Source of the DNA: Alentia gelatinosa
Taxonomy: Eukaryota > Annelida > Polychaeta > Phyllodocida > Polynoidae
Assembly (NCBI GenBank): GCA_950022655.1
Contig: OX465580.1
Coordinates: 46,498,028 to 46,562,027, forward strand
DNA length: 64,000 bases
Direction: 5' to 3'
The notes beneath the pieces were generated by a model. That model was not told the DNA's origin, searched no databases, and was given only the letters and a program-made list of their open reading frames with translations. The translations under genes and the position numbers were made by a program. Positions 11,640 to 22,247 of this stretch are shown piece after piece (position 1 is the first letter of the stretch; every line of letters begins with the position of its first letter).

Positions 11640-11900
11640 ATTCGCTTATTTCGCCATTGATTATACTATGGACTCGCCTAAGGATTCTAATGGAGTTTGA
11701 TCATTACAAGGCTACATGTGGTTATTTCCCACACTCTAAGGATCATCTACATTTAGATTTAATGTCCAGGCTGATATATTGAATTTGGAAAATTCGACTT
11801 GTGCCTATTCAGCAATGACATCTCCAGGAGGAGTTAACTTTTAAATCGATTGCTGGACAATGATTGACTATATCTACAGACGAATACTTCTGAAAGGCAG
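11640..11900. repeat. Continuation of the satellite array (degenerate monomer)
   Basis: Contains the monomer landmarks CCCACACTCTAAGG and TAATGTCCAGG in the expected order and spacing. It shows that the LINE at 10.7-11.6 kb interrupted a pre-existing array. Confidence 0.6.
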
Positions 11901-12140
11901 AAAAGAAGACAAGGTAGGTGAAGTAAGATTTAAAATATATTTTAATATTCTGTATGTATTTTTTTTCAGATCAATTATTCAGCAATATTGCTCTATATAT
12001 ATATATACACAGGTTGACAAGGCTTGATACATTTCCAGGTGCAGCAGTCGTCATCGTATTCACAATATGTACATAGATTAGTGTTGGCTATACACAGATA
12101 GGCATGTTTTATTTCAGATTCAACAAGATATAAATTTATT

Positions 12141-13140
12141 CAGTGTCTGTCTGGCACTCGACGTGGTCGGACCTGGGGGCTTTATCGCCGATATAATAAT
12201 CAATTTAACCACTTCTGGACGATATATTTTCACAAAATGTACATGTGAAGAACCTTGAAGATCTATAGATTGTCCAGGATTACTTTGTTTCAGGTTGATA
12301 TCGTAGATTAGATACAAAATCCAAATATATATCGTCTTCGTACACTTCTCAGGTGAATCATAGAATAGCATTACGTGCTAGATATGGATTTAGACAGGTA
12401 GGAAAGATATATTTCAATTAAAAGACGATCTGAAAAAAGAATTGGACACTGGCAAACGATGAGACGAGTGAGGCTGCTGGGGAGCTTTGCTTTGGTTTCA
12501 TATGATTACATTGACATCGTGATACGATTTGATCAATTTTAAAATAGTCGACAAGGTATACATTGATTCAGTGTCTGTCTGGCACTCGATGTGGTCGGAC
12601 ATGGGGGCTTTATCGCCGATATAATAATCAATTTAACCACTTCTGGTCGATATATTTTCGCAAAATGTACATGTGGAGAACCTTGAAGATCTATAGATTG
12701 TCCAGGATTACTTTGTTTCAGGTTGATATCGTAGATTAGATACAAAACCATATTGTTATTGTCCATAGACTTCACAGTTGAATCATAGAATAGCATTACG
12801 TGCTAGTTTACATAGGCAGGAAAGGTTCTGGCTCATAAATTTATCGATTAGCGACTAAAAAACGATTCACACTAACAGTTGAATCATAGAATAGCATTAC
12901 GTGCTAGATCACATAGGAATGGTTCAGGGTGATATAAATTTATCAGTGTCTGTCTGGTACTCGACGTGGTCGGACTTACAGGCTTTTTCTCCGATATAAT
13001 AATCAATTTGACCACTTCTGATCGATATATTTCCACAAAATGTACATGTAGAGAATCTTGATGATACATAGATCGTCGAGGTTTACTTTGTTTCAGATTG
13101 ATAACGTAGATTAGAGACAAAAATAAACCAATAAAAACAA
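12141..13140. repeat. Second tandem repeat, three units of about 400 bp
   Basis: Units begin CAGTGTCTGTCTGG at 12,141, 12,569 and 12,944 (spacings 428 and 375). Each holds CGATATAATAATCAATTT, CAAAATGTACATGT and TTACTTTGTTTCAG. The block GAATCATAGAATAGCATTAC ends units 1 and 2 and recurs once more at about 12,886. Minus-strand ORFs of about 80 codons recur in each unit, but this is a result of the repetition. A diverged unit lies at 16.1 kb on the other side of the piggyBac gene. Confidence 0.8.
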
Positions 13141-13750
13141 ATCACTGGTGTACAGGTTGTCGAATAGACATCCGATCGAAAGGGTTCATGGGAAACACAT
13201 ATAATTTAGAATATCAGATCTGAAAGTCCAGTTGAAAGAGAGTTTTTGAAAATTACGAAATACAAGTAGCAGAAGCCACAGGCAGTTTAATATTTAACAA
13301 GGTTTAATATACCGATAATTTGATAAATATGGATATCGTGGGAAGATTGCTTTGACGTCGTGACTGTAATTTAGAGGCTAAAAAGGTTGGTGGGGGGGGG
13401 GGAGATGGCAGATCATATTTGTTACTACTCTTCTGTGGCACTCGATGGTTTTTCAAAATTAGACTTAGTATGATAGATCCTGAAACAATGAGGTAAACAA
13501 AGGTGGGTGCCACAGGTTTTACAGCCATACCGAGTTTGTTTTCTGGGGCCGAAGCCATTCTTATTACGATAGTAACATACTCGGCAGAAGCTCTTTTGTT
13601 CCAAATCATCTGGAAGACATCTCGAGTTAAGTCGGTTGACCGATTGAGAAATAGGTCGGTCAACAGTCTCGTCGGTCGCTTTTACGATCTGCTGGATCAG
13701 ACACAGAGAAAAGTCGACCAAAGTAATCTTTTTCTCTGAGACAGAGTTAA

Positions 13751-14119
13751 CCCTTTGACTACGCTGCACAGCACAAAATACACACCCTGGAATACGCTGC
13801 TGCAATACCATTTTCACCCCTGTCGTATGCTGGCACTTTACACAATATCTCCAGAGATATCATTTCATCACACCTCCATAGTAATACAAAATGATTAGGA
13901 TGTTATACAATAGTAAGGATATCAACTGTGATATAGTTTTACATATGCTGGAAAAATATTATCAAAATATTCGCATTATTTCATTAGAAAAAAGCAATTA
14001 CTTATATTTCGGAAATGATGCCTCAAGGCATCTTAGCGTACTACGCCCGGGAATGCCTCCAGGCATCACAGCGTACTATGCCTGGGAATGCCTCCAGGCA
14101 TCATAGCGTATCTAAAGGG
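13751..14119. mobile_element. 369-bp piggyBac MITE, TTAA duplicated
   Basis: TTAA occurs at 13,747-13,750 and 14,120-14,123. The ends are CCCTTTGACTACGCT and, reversed, CCCTTTAGATACGCT. The right half has three subterminal copies of a palindrome of the type ATGCCTCCAGGCAT. Non-coding. It sits inside the transposase C-terminal coding region. Its size and layout match the MITE at 49,195-49,557. Confidence 0.88.
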
Positions 14120-15001
14120 TTAAACATTATCTGGGCATTTAATTTCATCACTTCCAGTACAAAGAAAAACAATTTCTTGGGCCATTTACAGCTTTTACGA
14201 CCGAAAGAATAGTAGTTCGCCATTTGATCTGCTAAATCGACCCCGCCCATGTACTGACAGTAGGATTTGACTGAATCGGGACAGGGGAGCTCTTTCTTAG
14301 CGAATTTACCGTCAGTACCCCGTACTGTTCGTAAGCACGTTGATATTAAGGAACCGTGAATGGTGGAGAGAATACGAATTATTTTACGGTCAAGCCACAA
14401 CGTCAGGAGCAAACTGCCGCACCTAAGGAAAACAGAATCGCCTTTCTCTTTTAACTGTGGGTGTTTTTTCGCCATGAAGTGCTTGGGTACTTCCGTACGA
14501 TTCATTCGGAGAGTTCCACAAGAGTAGGTTCTAAGGGAGTTGAGCTTTTCGAGGACCTGTACACCGGTGTAAAAATTATCGAAATAAACGTGATAACCTT
14601 TATTAAGTAATTCAGCACCCCTCAGCAGCCTCATAATGATATTTTCCGTAGTATTATTCCCCCTACGGTCATCACGCCCGTAGAAGGGAATAATCTGATG
14701 TACAAAGCCCGTAGCCGACTCCGCCAGCACCCAGCACTTCCGACCCCAATTACAAGGTTTGTTGGGCATGTACTGTCGATGTCGACTACGGCCCTTGTGC
14801 TTCACTATGGTCTAATCGATCACCAATTCCTTCTTTGGTGTATAAACGGAGTTAACAACAGAGTTAAAATGTCTGAAAAAAAAGTAAGTAAGTTTGTGTG
14901 GATCACGATCAGTGTACGGCCGTGGGCGGGAGTTGGATTCTGAACCGGAAGTGGCACCGGCGTCTGCTTCTTTGGGTTTTTCAGTGGAGAAATCGATGAA
15001 T

Positions 15002-15250
15002 CTAAAAAAAAACAAGTTGAACATAGGGCTAAGTACCGATATATACGATATACATAAATAATCTGAAATAGCACGAGCAAGACAGGTGGTTTTTGCGAGT
15101 GGAAAACCATGAAAGCGACTTTGACACATCGGGATATGCAAATGAGCGAGTAGAAACTGGGTCGCCCTGCATTTTTGACATCCGGGTTTGGCTCTGGTGC
15201 TGTCAGGAAAATAAACAACATAGACATTTCCGAATTCGTACAGTACTTAC
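15002..15250 (-). other. Spliceosomal intron in the piggyBac transposase
   Basis: The minus strand shows donor CTACG|GTAAGT at 15,250 and acceptor TTTTTTTTTAG|ATTC at 15,002. Joining the exons links RFLAIL to RFIDFS in frame, which matches the conserved region of piggyBac proteins. Length 249 nt. Inferred from sequence only. Confidence 0.75.
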
Positions 15251-16107
15251 CGTAGAATGGCGAGGAATCGTGCTCTTGTCATCAGGGAACGAATTCCGGG
15301 GGTGGCGTATTCAGTCAGAGTGGTCCAGTAGTGATCGATTGCCGGCTTCTTAACGATTCCCATCAGGAATGTCAGTCCCAGAAATCGTAACATCTCATTC
15401 ACCGTAACAGGTGTCCAGGCTTGCATCTTCTTCTGGGCGCCACACCCCCCTCTATTCTTGTCTGCGTATTCGTTCGTTTTCTTAACGAGTTTTGTGAGGA
15501 ATCCGACAGTTAAGAAGAGCCTGAGGTAGTCCAGAACCGTTGTAGGACTTGCTGCAGTCACCTCCGGAGTTACTCCGGTTGACTAGGACATCGGTGCGAC
15601 TTCGTCCCATCTCTCTGTTCGCTTTGGCAAATGGGTCCACTTTCTTCCCTCTGCGGTTGTGTGCGTTATCAGGGTAGAAAGGGGTTCGTCTTCGCTGTCT
15701 TCTTCGCTAGAAGTTGAACTAGAGTTGTCCTGAGCGTCTTCCCATTCGTCTTCTTCCTCGACGAAGTCTTCAAAATCGTCAAACCTGTCTAACAGCGCTT
15801 GCGTGGCCTCCGGCCCAAACTCGTCCTCAGACGCCATAGCGAAGTTGACAGGGGTGTGTCAGTTGTAGAGATACACACCTGACACAGGTGCAGCGCTCTC
15901 TACAGCGTTTGGAAGAAATTACTGTCTTTTATAGTCGATTGTCAACATCGCCTTGGTAACGAAATACCCTTAGATAATCGTATTTATTTATTTTATATTT
16001 ATTTTCTGAAGTATCGCCGACAGCGTTATTGTATTACACTGGCAACGACTGGAAATGTTTTTTTGATTCGCTAGAGCGCATACATTTGATAAAAATAAAG
16101 AAGTGAT

Positions 16108-16245
16108 TTTCTCCACTCTGCGTCTGGTGTAGCCTTAGGGCAATTCCGATATAATAATTAACATAACCACTAAATATCAATATTACTTCACAAAATATAA
16201 ATGTGAATAGTCGTGTTTGCTTTCAGAGCATTCAGAAAAAAACAA
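16108..16245. repeat. Diverged unit of the 12.1-13.1 kb tandem repeat
   Basis: CGATATAATAATTAACATAACCAC followed by CACAAAATATAAATGTGAA parallels the core of the units at 12.2, 12.6 and 13.0 kb (about 70 percent by eye). It suggests the piggyBac transposon landed inside, or next to, this array. Confidence 0.5.
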
Positions 16246-16847
16246 AAAATGTGACACTGTCCATTGACATCTATGTAACTCAGTCGGCGACTACTGCACC
16301 ATGGTAAAGCTTTGTTATTGATTTTCATTAATGATCAGATTCATAATATATTTTCATACTTTTAATATTCCCTATGTTTCAATGATTCTTTTGGTTTATT
16401 TCACAATATTATGCGGGCTTTGGTGCTTTGCCGTCGTGTTGTCTTTGTTGTTGTACGGGCGGGAACGTAAAACTAGGGCGACCGGAAGTGAAACTCTCCA
16501 CTGCTGCGTTTGTGGAAGAAAATGTAAACATCGGCGGAGAATTCGCAAATAAGTGAAAACGAAAGGGTAAGACTGCCTAAAAATTCGCTAATTAGATAGT
16601 ATATGACTATTTTCAACAAGACAACCGATTATTTAGGCTATAAATATGTGACAACTCGTTCGACATTTTGCTATATCGGGAAATGCGCTGTCAGGCACTC
16701 CACTCGTCCATAGGCGCGAGTAGATCTGGGCTTTGGTTTTTTTTCTCCGTGTTCTTCTCGCAAATAACCACTGCAATGTTACTAAATAGACTCAAAACGC
16801 ACAAATACATTGTTTTTAAACTGTTTTATTTATATATGGAAGTTTTA
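16246..16847. other. No gene recognised
   Basis: A 73-codon plus-strand ORF (16,331-16,552) encodes a hydrophobic segment and a CCVCGRKC tail. There is no support for it being a gene. Confidence 0.3.
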
Positions 16848-16851
16848 TTAA

Positions 16852-17034
16852 CCCTTTTGTGCTTAAATCTACTTAAAAAATGAAATCCGAGTTTATGATG
16901 CCTCAAGGCATCATGCGGCTGTACACAGGGGAATGCCTGGAGGCATCATGCGGCAGTAGCCATGGGAATGCCTCCAGGCATCATGCGGCGGTAGCCACGG
17001 GAATGCCTATAGGCATCATGCGGCGGTTAAAGGG
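16852..17034. mobile_element. piggyBac-type right terminus with palindromic subterminal repeats
   Basis: TTAA flanks both sides (16,848-16,851 and 17,035-17,038). The right end reversed reads CCCTTTAACCGCCGCATG, and inside it four copies of ATGCC(T/C)..GGCAT palindromes are spaced about 35 bp. The left side shares only CCCTTT, so either this is a 183-bp internally deleted element or only the right end of a larger one. Confidence 0.6.
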
Positions 17035-17409
17035 TTAACCCAGCTCCTCTTCTGAGCAGGTGCTTCAGGCTCTAGCTTTAAGGACACTGAGGGCCAAGAA
17101 AAGGAAGAGGCCTCTACATCTGGCTGTAGTAAACAGCAGGATGAGACAGTTGCTTCCAATAATAGGAACCAAAGCAAAGAGGCTGAGGCACCCTCAATAG
17201 CTGCTACGGCTACACCCTCTTCAGGGATGTCATGGTCTGAGGCTGTCAAAAGTCCCCAGAAAAGTCAATCTAAATCATCCACACCCGAGAAATTAAAAAG
17301 GGAAAAGTTGTATTGGTCAGGCAAAGAACAAAAACAGGTGATGGAGCTAGAAATAGCCCCATCCAAACAAGGACCTTTACTTGTTCGAATAAATTCTCAG
17401 TTTTACAAG

Positions 17410-19518
17410 ATGAATACAACAAGTAAATTGAGAATTTTACAGTGGAACTGTAGAAGTTTTATGGCAAACCTTGAATCCCTGCAGCTACTTAGCAGGGAGC
17501 TTGACCCAGTTGCCATATGCCTCCAGGAAATAAAAACGGGCTTGATAGAACAACTTCCATCCCCATACATCCTGATTGGTGACTTCAATGCCCATAGTAC
17601 AGTGTGGGGTGATGGTCAAGATTATGAATGGAGAGTGTATCATGACCTATGTGGCAGTGATCACTTTCCAATAATCTTGGAAACGGAAAAAAGTGGCAAC
17701 AATACGGAAAGACCACCTAGATGGAAGATCCACAAGGCCGACTGGGATCAGTTCCAAGGCCTATGTGATACCTCCTTCCTTTCATGGCCACTAGTAAAAG
17801 AAAAGGAGACAGACCCAGCACAGTACTTTACAGAAACCCTCAGGGAAGTAAGTAGTATGTGTATGGGAAAAACCTCCCAAGGAAATAAGCGGAGACCCCC
17901 TCCCTGGTTTAACGACAAATGCCGTGAAGCCAGTAGAGCTCTCCGCCGGTTCAACAATGACATCACAGACGAGAATATGCACGAATACCTTCAAACCCGT
18001 GCAAAAACCGTCCAAGCATACAAGCCAGAAAGACGAGAGTCCTTCCATAGATATGTTAACTCCCTCTCCAGTACAACTCCAATGCGGAAAGTATGGAAGG
18101 AGGTGAAGAAACTAAATGGAGGCACCTTGTCTACTGTTCACCATCTCAAGAGTGGTGGGGAGATATTTGAAGTGAACAAGGACATCTCGAATGCTCTTGC
18201 AAACCACTTCAGCAATGTCTCCTCATCAAATAACTGCTCAAACACCTTCCTAGAGCACAAAGGGAGGCAGGAGGCAGGAAGACTTGACTTTACCTCCAAT
18301 AACAGGGAAACCTATAATAGGCTTTTCACCAAGGAGGAGTTGAGACACGCCCTTTCACAGGCAAGGGACTCCTGCCCTGGCCCTGATGACATACACTATC
18401 AAATGTTAAAACATCTTCCAGTTGATGCTCTCAACCTGCTCCTGGAGGTGTTCAACAACATTTGGACAACTGGCAACTATCCACCATCGTGGTCTGAGGC
18501 AACAGTGATTCCAATCCCAAACCAGGGAAAGATCCCAGTATCGCCTCGAGCTACAGGCCAATAGCTATAACCAGCTGTATGGCAAAGACCATGGAAAGAC
18601 TGGTGAACAACAGACTGGTGTGGTACTTAGAGTCCAATGACTTGTTGACTCCCTATCAGTCAGGCTTCCGTAAAGGATGCAGCACCACTGACCATTTAGT
18701 CCGTCTGGAAAGCTGGATCCGTGAGGGTTTTACCAACAAAGAACATGTGGTTGCAGTCTTCTTTGATCTAGAGAAGGCATATGACACCACCCTGAAGCAT
18801 GGCATCCTGAGGGACAGAGAAGACTATAAATTTCTTGTGTTGTGACTTTTTCACTTGGATGAAAATGTCACAACACAAGAAATTTATAGTCTTCTCAGAC
18901 TCTAAATCTTGTCTACAATCCATTGGACAGCATGATGCAAAGAATGCTGTCATCAGAGACATCAAACTGTCATACACAGAACTAAAGAGAGAACATGGCA
19001 AAGAGGTGGCCATGTGTTGGCTGCCGAGTCATATCGGAATTGAAGGAAATGAAGCTGCAGACCAAGCAGCCAAAAATGGATTGAGTAGAGAAGTTGGGGC
19101 CCACACGGTTCAGCATACAGACCTGAAACCAATGGCCAAGGAGCACATTCATAAAGCTTGGCAGAAACTCTGGAACTGCACCAGAGACAACAAACTACGA
19201 GAAATTGTAGTGGCTACTAGCCAAAACTTTAGGAAAGACAACCTGACACAAACTGAACAGGTGAAATTGACCCGACTGCGGACCGGTCACACCAAACTGA
19301 CACATGGGCACCTCCTAAGAGGTGAAGTAGCACCTGTGTGCCAGACATGCAACACTCCGCTGAGTGTAAAACATCTCATGCTATGCTGTCAGGCCTTCAA
19401 AGAGAACAGGAAGAAATTCCCTAAGGATGCGCCAACAATGCGCAGTGTTTTCCATAACACTGGGAAGAAAGAAATTCTTGACTTCCTCAGGGAATGTAAG
19501 ATTTTTGATAAGATATGA
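17410..19518 (+). pseudogene. LINE-B ORF2 (endonuclease/RT/RNase H), deleted and frameshifted
   Basis: The endonuclease start (LRILQWNCRSFM) and GDFNAHSTVWGD remain, but two in-frame blocks are missing: between EIKT and GLIEQL (about 17,536) and between WGDG and QDYEW (about 17,616). One base is lost in a C run near 18,520, shifting the frame after IPIPN. RT motif A (FFDLEKAYDTT) is present, but the palm with YVDDF is deleted. It rejoins at RNase H (FSDSKSCLQS, CWLPSHIGIEGNEAADQA) and ends FDKI. It cannot make an active protein. Confidence 0.85.
18817..18900. repeat. Snap-back inverted repeat at the LINE-B deletion joint
   Basis: About 33 bases (GAGAAGACTATAAATTTCTT onward) are followed, after a short spacer at 18,852-18,862, by their reverse complement. 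The right arm is the normal RNase H coding sequence; the left arm is an inverted copy placed exactly where about 1.2 kb of ORF2 is missing. Confidence 0.85.
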
Positions 19519-19663
19519 TTGAGAAAAGTAAGATGCCTGGATTAACCAGGCAGCATAGCTTGCTATTCCAACAGGATATGCAAATTTGAGTAAAGTAAAC
19601 CAAAGTAAGTCTAATTGAACAAATTGGACGTTAAACTACCCAAACAAACAAACTTAGTGTACT

Positions 19664-20390
19664 CAGGTGGTCAAGAAAGCTTTCACTAAGGCTATCGTCC
19701 TGGTTGCTATCACTTGGCAGAATTTGGAGGATTTTATTCCTGTACGCTGTGCAGATGCCACATTTCCTAAAGCCTGCTTTCAGGTTTTTAGAACCAGCTG
19801 GGGACATGTGCTCTATCAGTTGATTTAGAAGCTGTGGAAATGTGTCCTTTGGAAGTGTAGATGCAGCCTGTCCCCTTGAGTGTCCTGCCAATGTGAGAGG
19901 ATGTCCCTCCAGGCAATCTTCAGCGGATGGAAGTAAGTGACATCCAATGGTTGGGTCAGGTGAGCGGAGTTGGGAGGGAGGGCAATGAAGGCAATGTCAT
20001 TCTCTTCACAGGCTTTTATTACCTTCATATTCAGGTGAGAAGAGAAGTTGTCCCCAATGAGAAGTTTCCTTCTCTCTTGTCTAAGAAGCCTTGGTGATGA
20101 ACCAATCTTAAACCTTTCCTTACTAATGATCACCCACTCTTGGTCCTGTTATACCTTGCTCCTGCTGGTCAACCTTCAGTCCATGTCGTCCAACTCATAT
20201 CTGTTTTATACACAACATATGGTGGCAGGATCTCTCTAGCAGCATTGCCACAGAACATCAGAGACGTGGCAGACTTAGTGTAATTAATAATCCTTTCAGT
20301 ATACGAAATGCCCTTCTTGGTTATGATTCTTTTTGCTCCAGGGTCATCTGACAAATTGGTCTCATCATAGTTCCAGATGTTCTCCCTGGG
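19664..20390 (-). pseudogene. pogo/Tigger-type (DDE_1) transposase remnant
   Basis: Minus-strand pieces in order: WNYDETNLSDDPGAKR and PPYVVYK...WTTWTEG (20,390-20,169), then LLIGDNFSSHLN, FIALPPNSAHLTQPLDV, PLKIAWRDIL (20,070-19,900), then a C-terminal tail with FRKCGI. These are the catalytic-core motifs of pogo/Jerky/Tigger transposases, including the first Asp (NYDE) and second Asp (GDN). The pieces lie in different frames, so at least two frameshifts exist. The N-terminal DNA-binding half is missing. Confidence 0.8.
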
Positions 20391-20660
20391 TTGCGACTAA
20401 ACTGCTACTACATACTGAATGCCCCTTGGGGCCCTCCTTAGGAGAGATGCTAGGTCATCCTTCTCTCGGGAAGACCTGCTCCACCGGGGAGCTTACCCTA
20501 CTAGGCTAAGAAATATTGGAGAAAACCAGACATGTAATCACAGAGTTCTTTTGTATCAGTAGAATATATGACTTGAACCAACTCTCAACGGTTCCCACGT
20601 ACTGCGGTGGCCCCATTATGGGGGCCTACCAGGCTTACACTGGTGACCCCATAGGGGAGT
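20391..20660. other. No gene recognised; GC-richer spacer
   Basis: Contains a small inverted motif (GTGGCCCCATTATGGGGGCC at about 20,607). Possibly belongs to the minus-strand remnant that follows. Confidence 0.3.
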
Positions 20661-22246
20661 CTACTGGGGACTGATCTTCCTTCTATTGGCCGCCGCAGGT
20701 GATCCCATCGCTGTCGTGCCAGGAAGTCTGGGGATCCGATCCCTGAGGTTCCTCCGCCTTCTCCTGCGAGTCCTGGAATAGAACGGACACACTATTGGTA
20801 CGCAGTAGACGGCTTCTTCCTTCCTGGGTGGCGCTCCCTCCGGCAACTGGGAGGGGGAAAGAGGACAGTTGGCTGCCGTCCATCGGTCCTGGGGTACTTC
20901 CGGCAATGTGGGTGAGTCTGGTCGCTCGTCTACCATGTCCTCGACAGTGATCGTTGCTTCCCCCTTCCTCGGTGCATCCTGAGACAGGAGCGGCACGTTA
21001 CCTGTTACCCTCTCCCTTCCGGTGGATCCTTACAATGCAGGTGTTTGCCCCTCCACGAATGGCGACAGGCCTGTCAAGATGATGGCCGCCTGCTGCGACA
21101 GTGGGGTAATGCCACCAGGCCCCCGCACACGAGATGGTCCTTTGCCTCGCTCAAGTCCTTCAGGATGCATGTTAACTCTCCCAGGAGACAGCAAGGCCGC
21201 CAGCATCGGGACAGTGGGACTGCACTCTCCTCCACCTCCTAGTCAAGCCCACAAGCATCCAGTGTGCCCGGGGCAGGAAGTGTGACGACAACAGGGGACA
21301 GCGACCCGGTCTCTCGGCGGTAAAAGGTCCTCTTCCTCTTCTCCCGGGGTGGACTATCCTTTGAGGAGGGCCCCTGGCTCCTTGACCCCTCCGTCTCTGC
21401 CGGGGTACAGATCTCGCCGGGTAGTGCTTGGAGACTCCCTTTCCTCGCCAGCGTCACACCCTCTCCTTTGGGCCTGGTGTGCGTGGCCGTGAGCAGCGCT
21501 CTGGCTTGGCCTCACTCTCACTCCATTGAGTTAGTACCTCCGCAGCCTCACGTAAAGCCGCACCCTCCTCATCGTCACTATCCAGGCCCAGAAACACCTC
21601 GGGATCTGTTAGAGTCAGGTTGGGAGAGGTGCCACAGCAGGCCTTCAGCAGCGTTGACTCCGCGAGCACCAGTGCCACCGTTTCCACACTCTGGTGCTGG
21701 TTTCCCCTCTGACTCATCCCGCTTCCCGCCACTTGACGCAGATGCATCTCGGCTGCTCTCTGCCCCAACTCTGTTAGAGGGCCTCAATGTCTTTTTCCTT
21801 ACTGCCGGGCGTTTTGCTAGCAGGCTCAAAACACATAGGGGTGGGCATTGTTAGCTCATCGGGATAGAGTGACCACCAGTGGTTGTGCTTGTATAGATGC
21901 TTGACGAAATCAGGCCTTCTCACGCTTCGGTACTTGGCCCCACAGTCAGGGCAGCCCCATCCTGTCTCTACCTCCTGATGCTGATTCTCTCAGTGCCTCT
22001 TCAGCCCATCACCCCATGTAAAAAGGGCCCACACTCTTCACACATATGCTTTCTGTTGTCGGCTATGATGGACGCTGCATCCTTCTCGCCCTTTCTTACC
22101 GGCCACGAGATCACACTCCTCACTCTCCCTGTCTGGGCGTCACTCTCCGAACCGCTTCCCTGCACTGTGTCTGCTGTTTTCCAGCCCTTTGCCACTCTAT
22201 GCTGCTTGGCCAGCCGTCATGTAGTGGCATCTCGAGTGCCCTGTCA
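20661..22246 (-). pseudogene. Minus-strand coding remnant with zinc-finger-like motifs
   Basis: GC-rich and different in composition from its neighbours. Minus-strand reading gives a CEECG pair (about 22,035), a C2H2-like finger CPDCGAKYRS...FVKHLYKHNH (about 21,950-21,870), then Pro/Ser/Arg-rich sequence with a basic run (SRTRRRRRRN, about 20,760). Frames change several times. This layout resembles the N-terminal region of zinc-finger-bearing LINEs or of large DNA-transposon proteins, but I do not recognise the family. It is bounded by LINE-C at 22,248. Confidence 0.4.
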
Positions 22247-22247
22247 C

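Larger units (their letters stand above)
13425..15837 (-). pseudogene. piggyBac transposase with one intron, two stops and a MITE insertion
   Basis: Cut-and-paste transposase of the piggyBac (PGBD) family. Minus-strand order: acidic N-terminus (15,837-15,583), dimer/DNA-binding helices (15,582-15,251), intron (15,250-15,002), catalytic core, and a Cys-rich C-terminus with CRVC, CKTCG and CLPHC (about 13,560-13,470). The three catalytic Asp positions are visible: VID at about 14,815, YFDNFYTG at about 14,579 and GGVDLADQM at about 14,237. TAG at 15,583-15,585 and TAG directly after the first catalytic Asp (14,812-14,814) are in frame. A 369-bp MITE (13,751-14,119) splits the C-terminal part; removing it with one TTAA copy restores the frame. 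The ends of the parent transposon were not found with certainty. Confidence 0.85.
17039..19653 (+). mobile_element. LINE-B: rearranged copy of the LINE-A family
   Basis: Starts in the C-terminal part of ORF1 (EEASTSGCSK), runs through ORF2 and ends with the shared tail and CAAA repeats. Against LINE-A it lacks two blocks in the endonuclease region and about 1.2 kb between the RT palm and RNase H. The 5' end abuts the piggyBac terminus at 17,034. Confidence 0.85.

Noticed and set aside
10650..11660. Target-site duplication for the minus-strand LINE
   Set aside because: Only four bases (TGAC) could match on both sides, too few to claim.
12120..13120. Three similar minus-strand ORFs of about 80 codons
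   Set aside because: They recur only because the DNA repeats; they differ in length and have no recognisable domain.
8274..13140. CRISPR-like array
   Set aside because: Repeats are 200-420 bp tandem monomers without spacers in a eukaryotic setting.
16331..16552. Small membrane protein with CCVCGRKC tail
   Set aside because: Single short ORF with no homologue recognised and no promoter or splice evidence.
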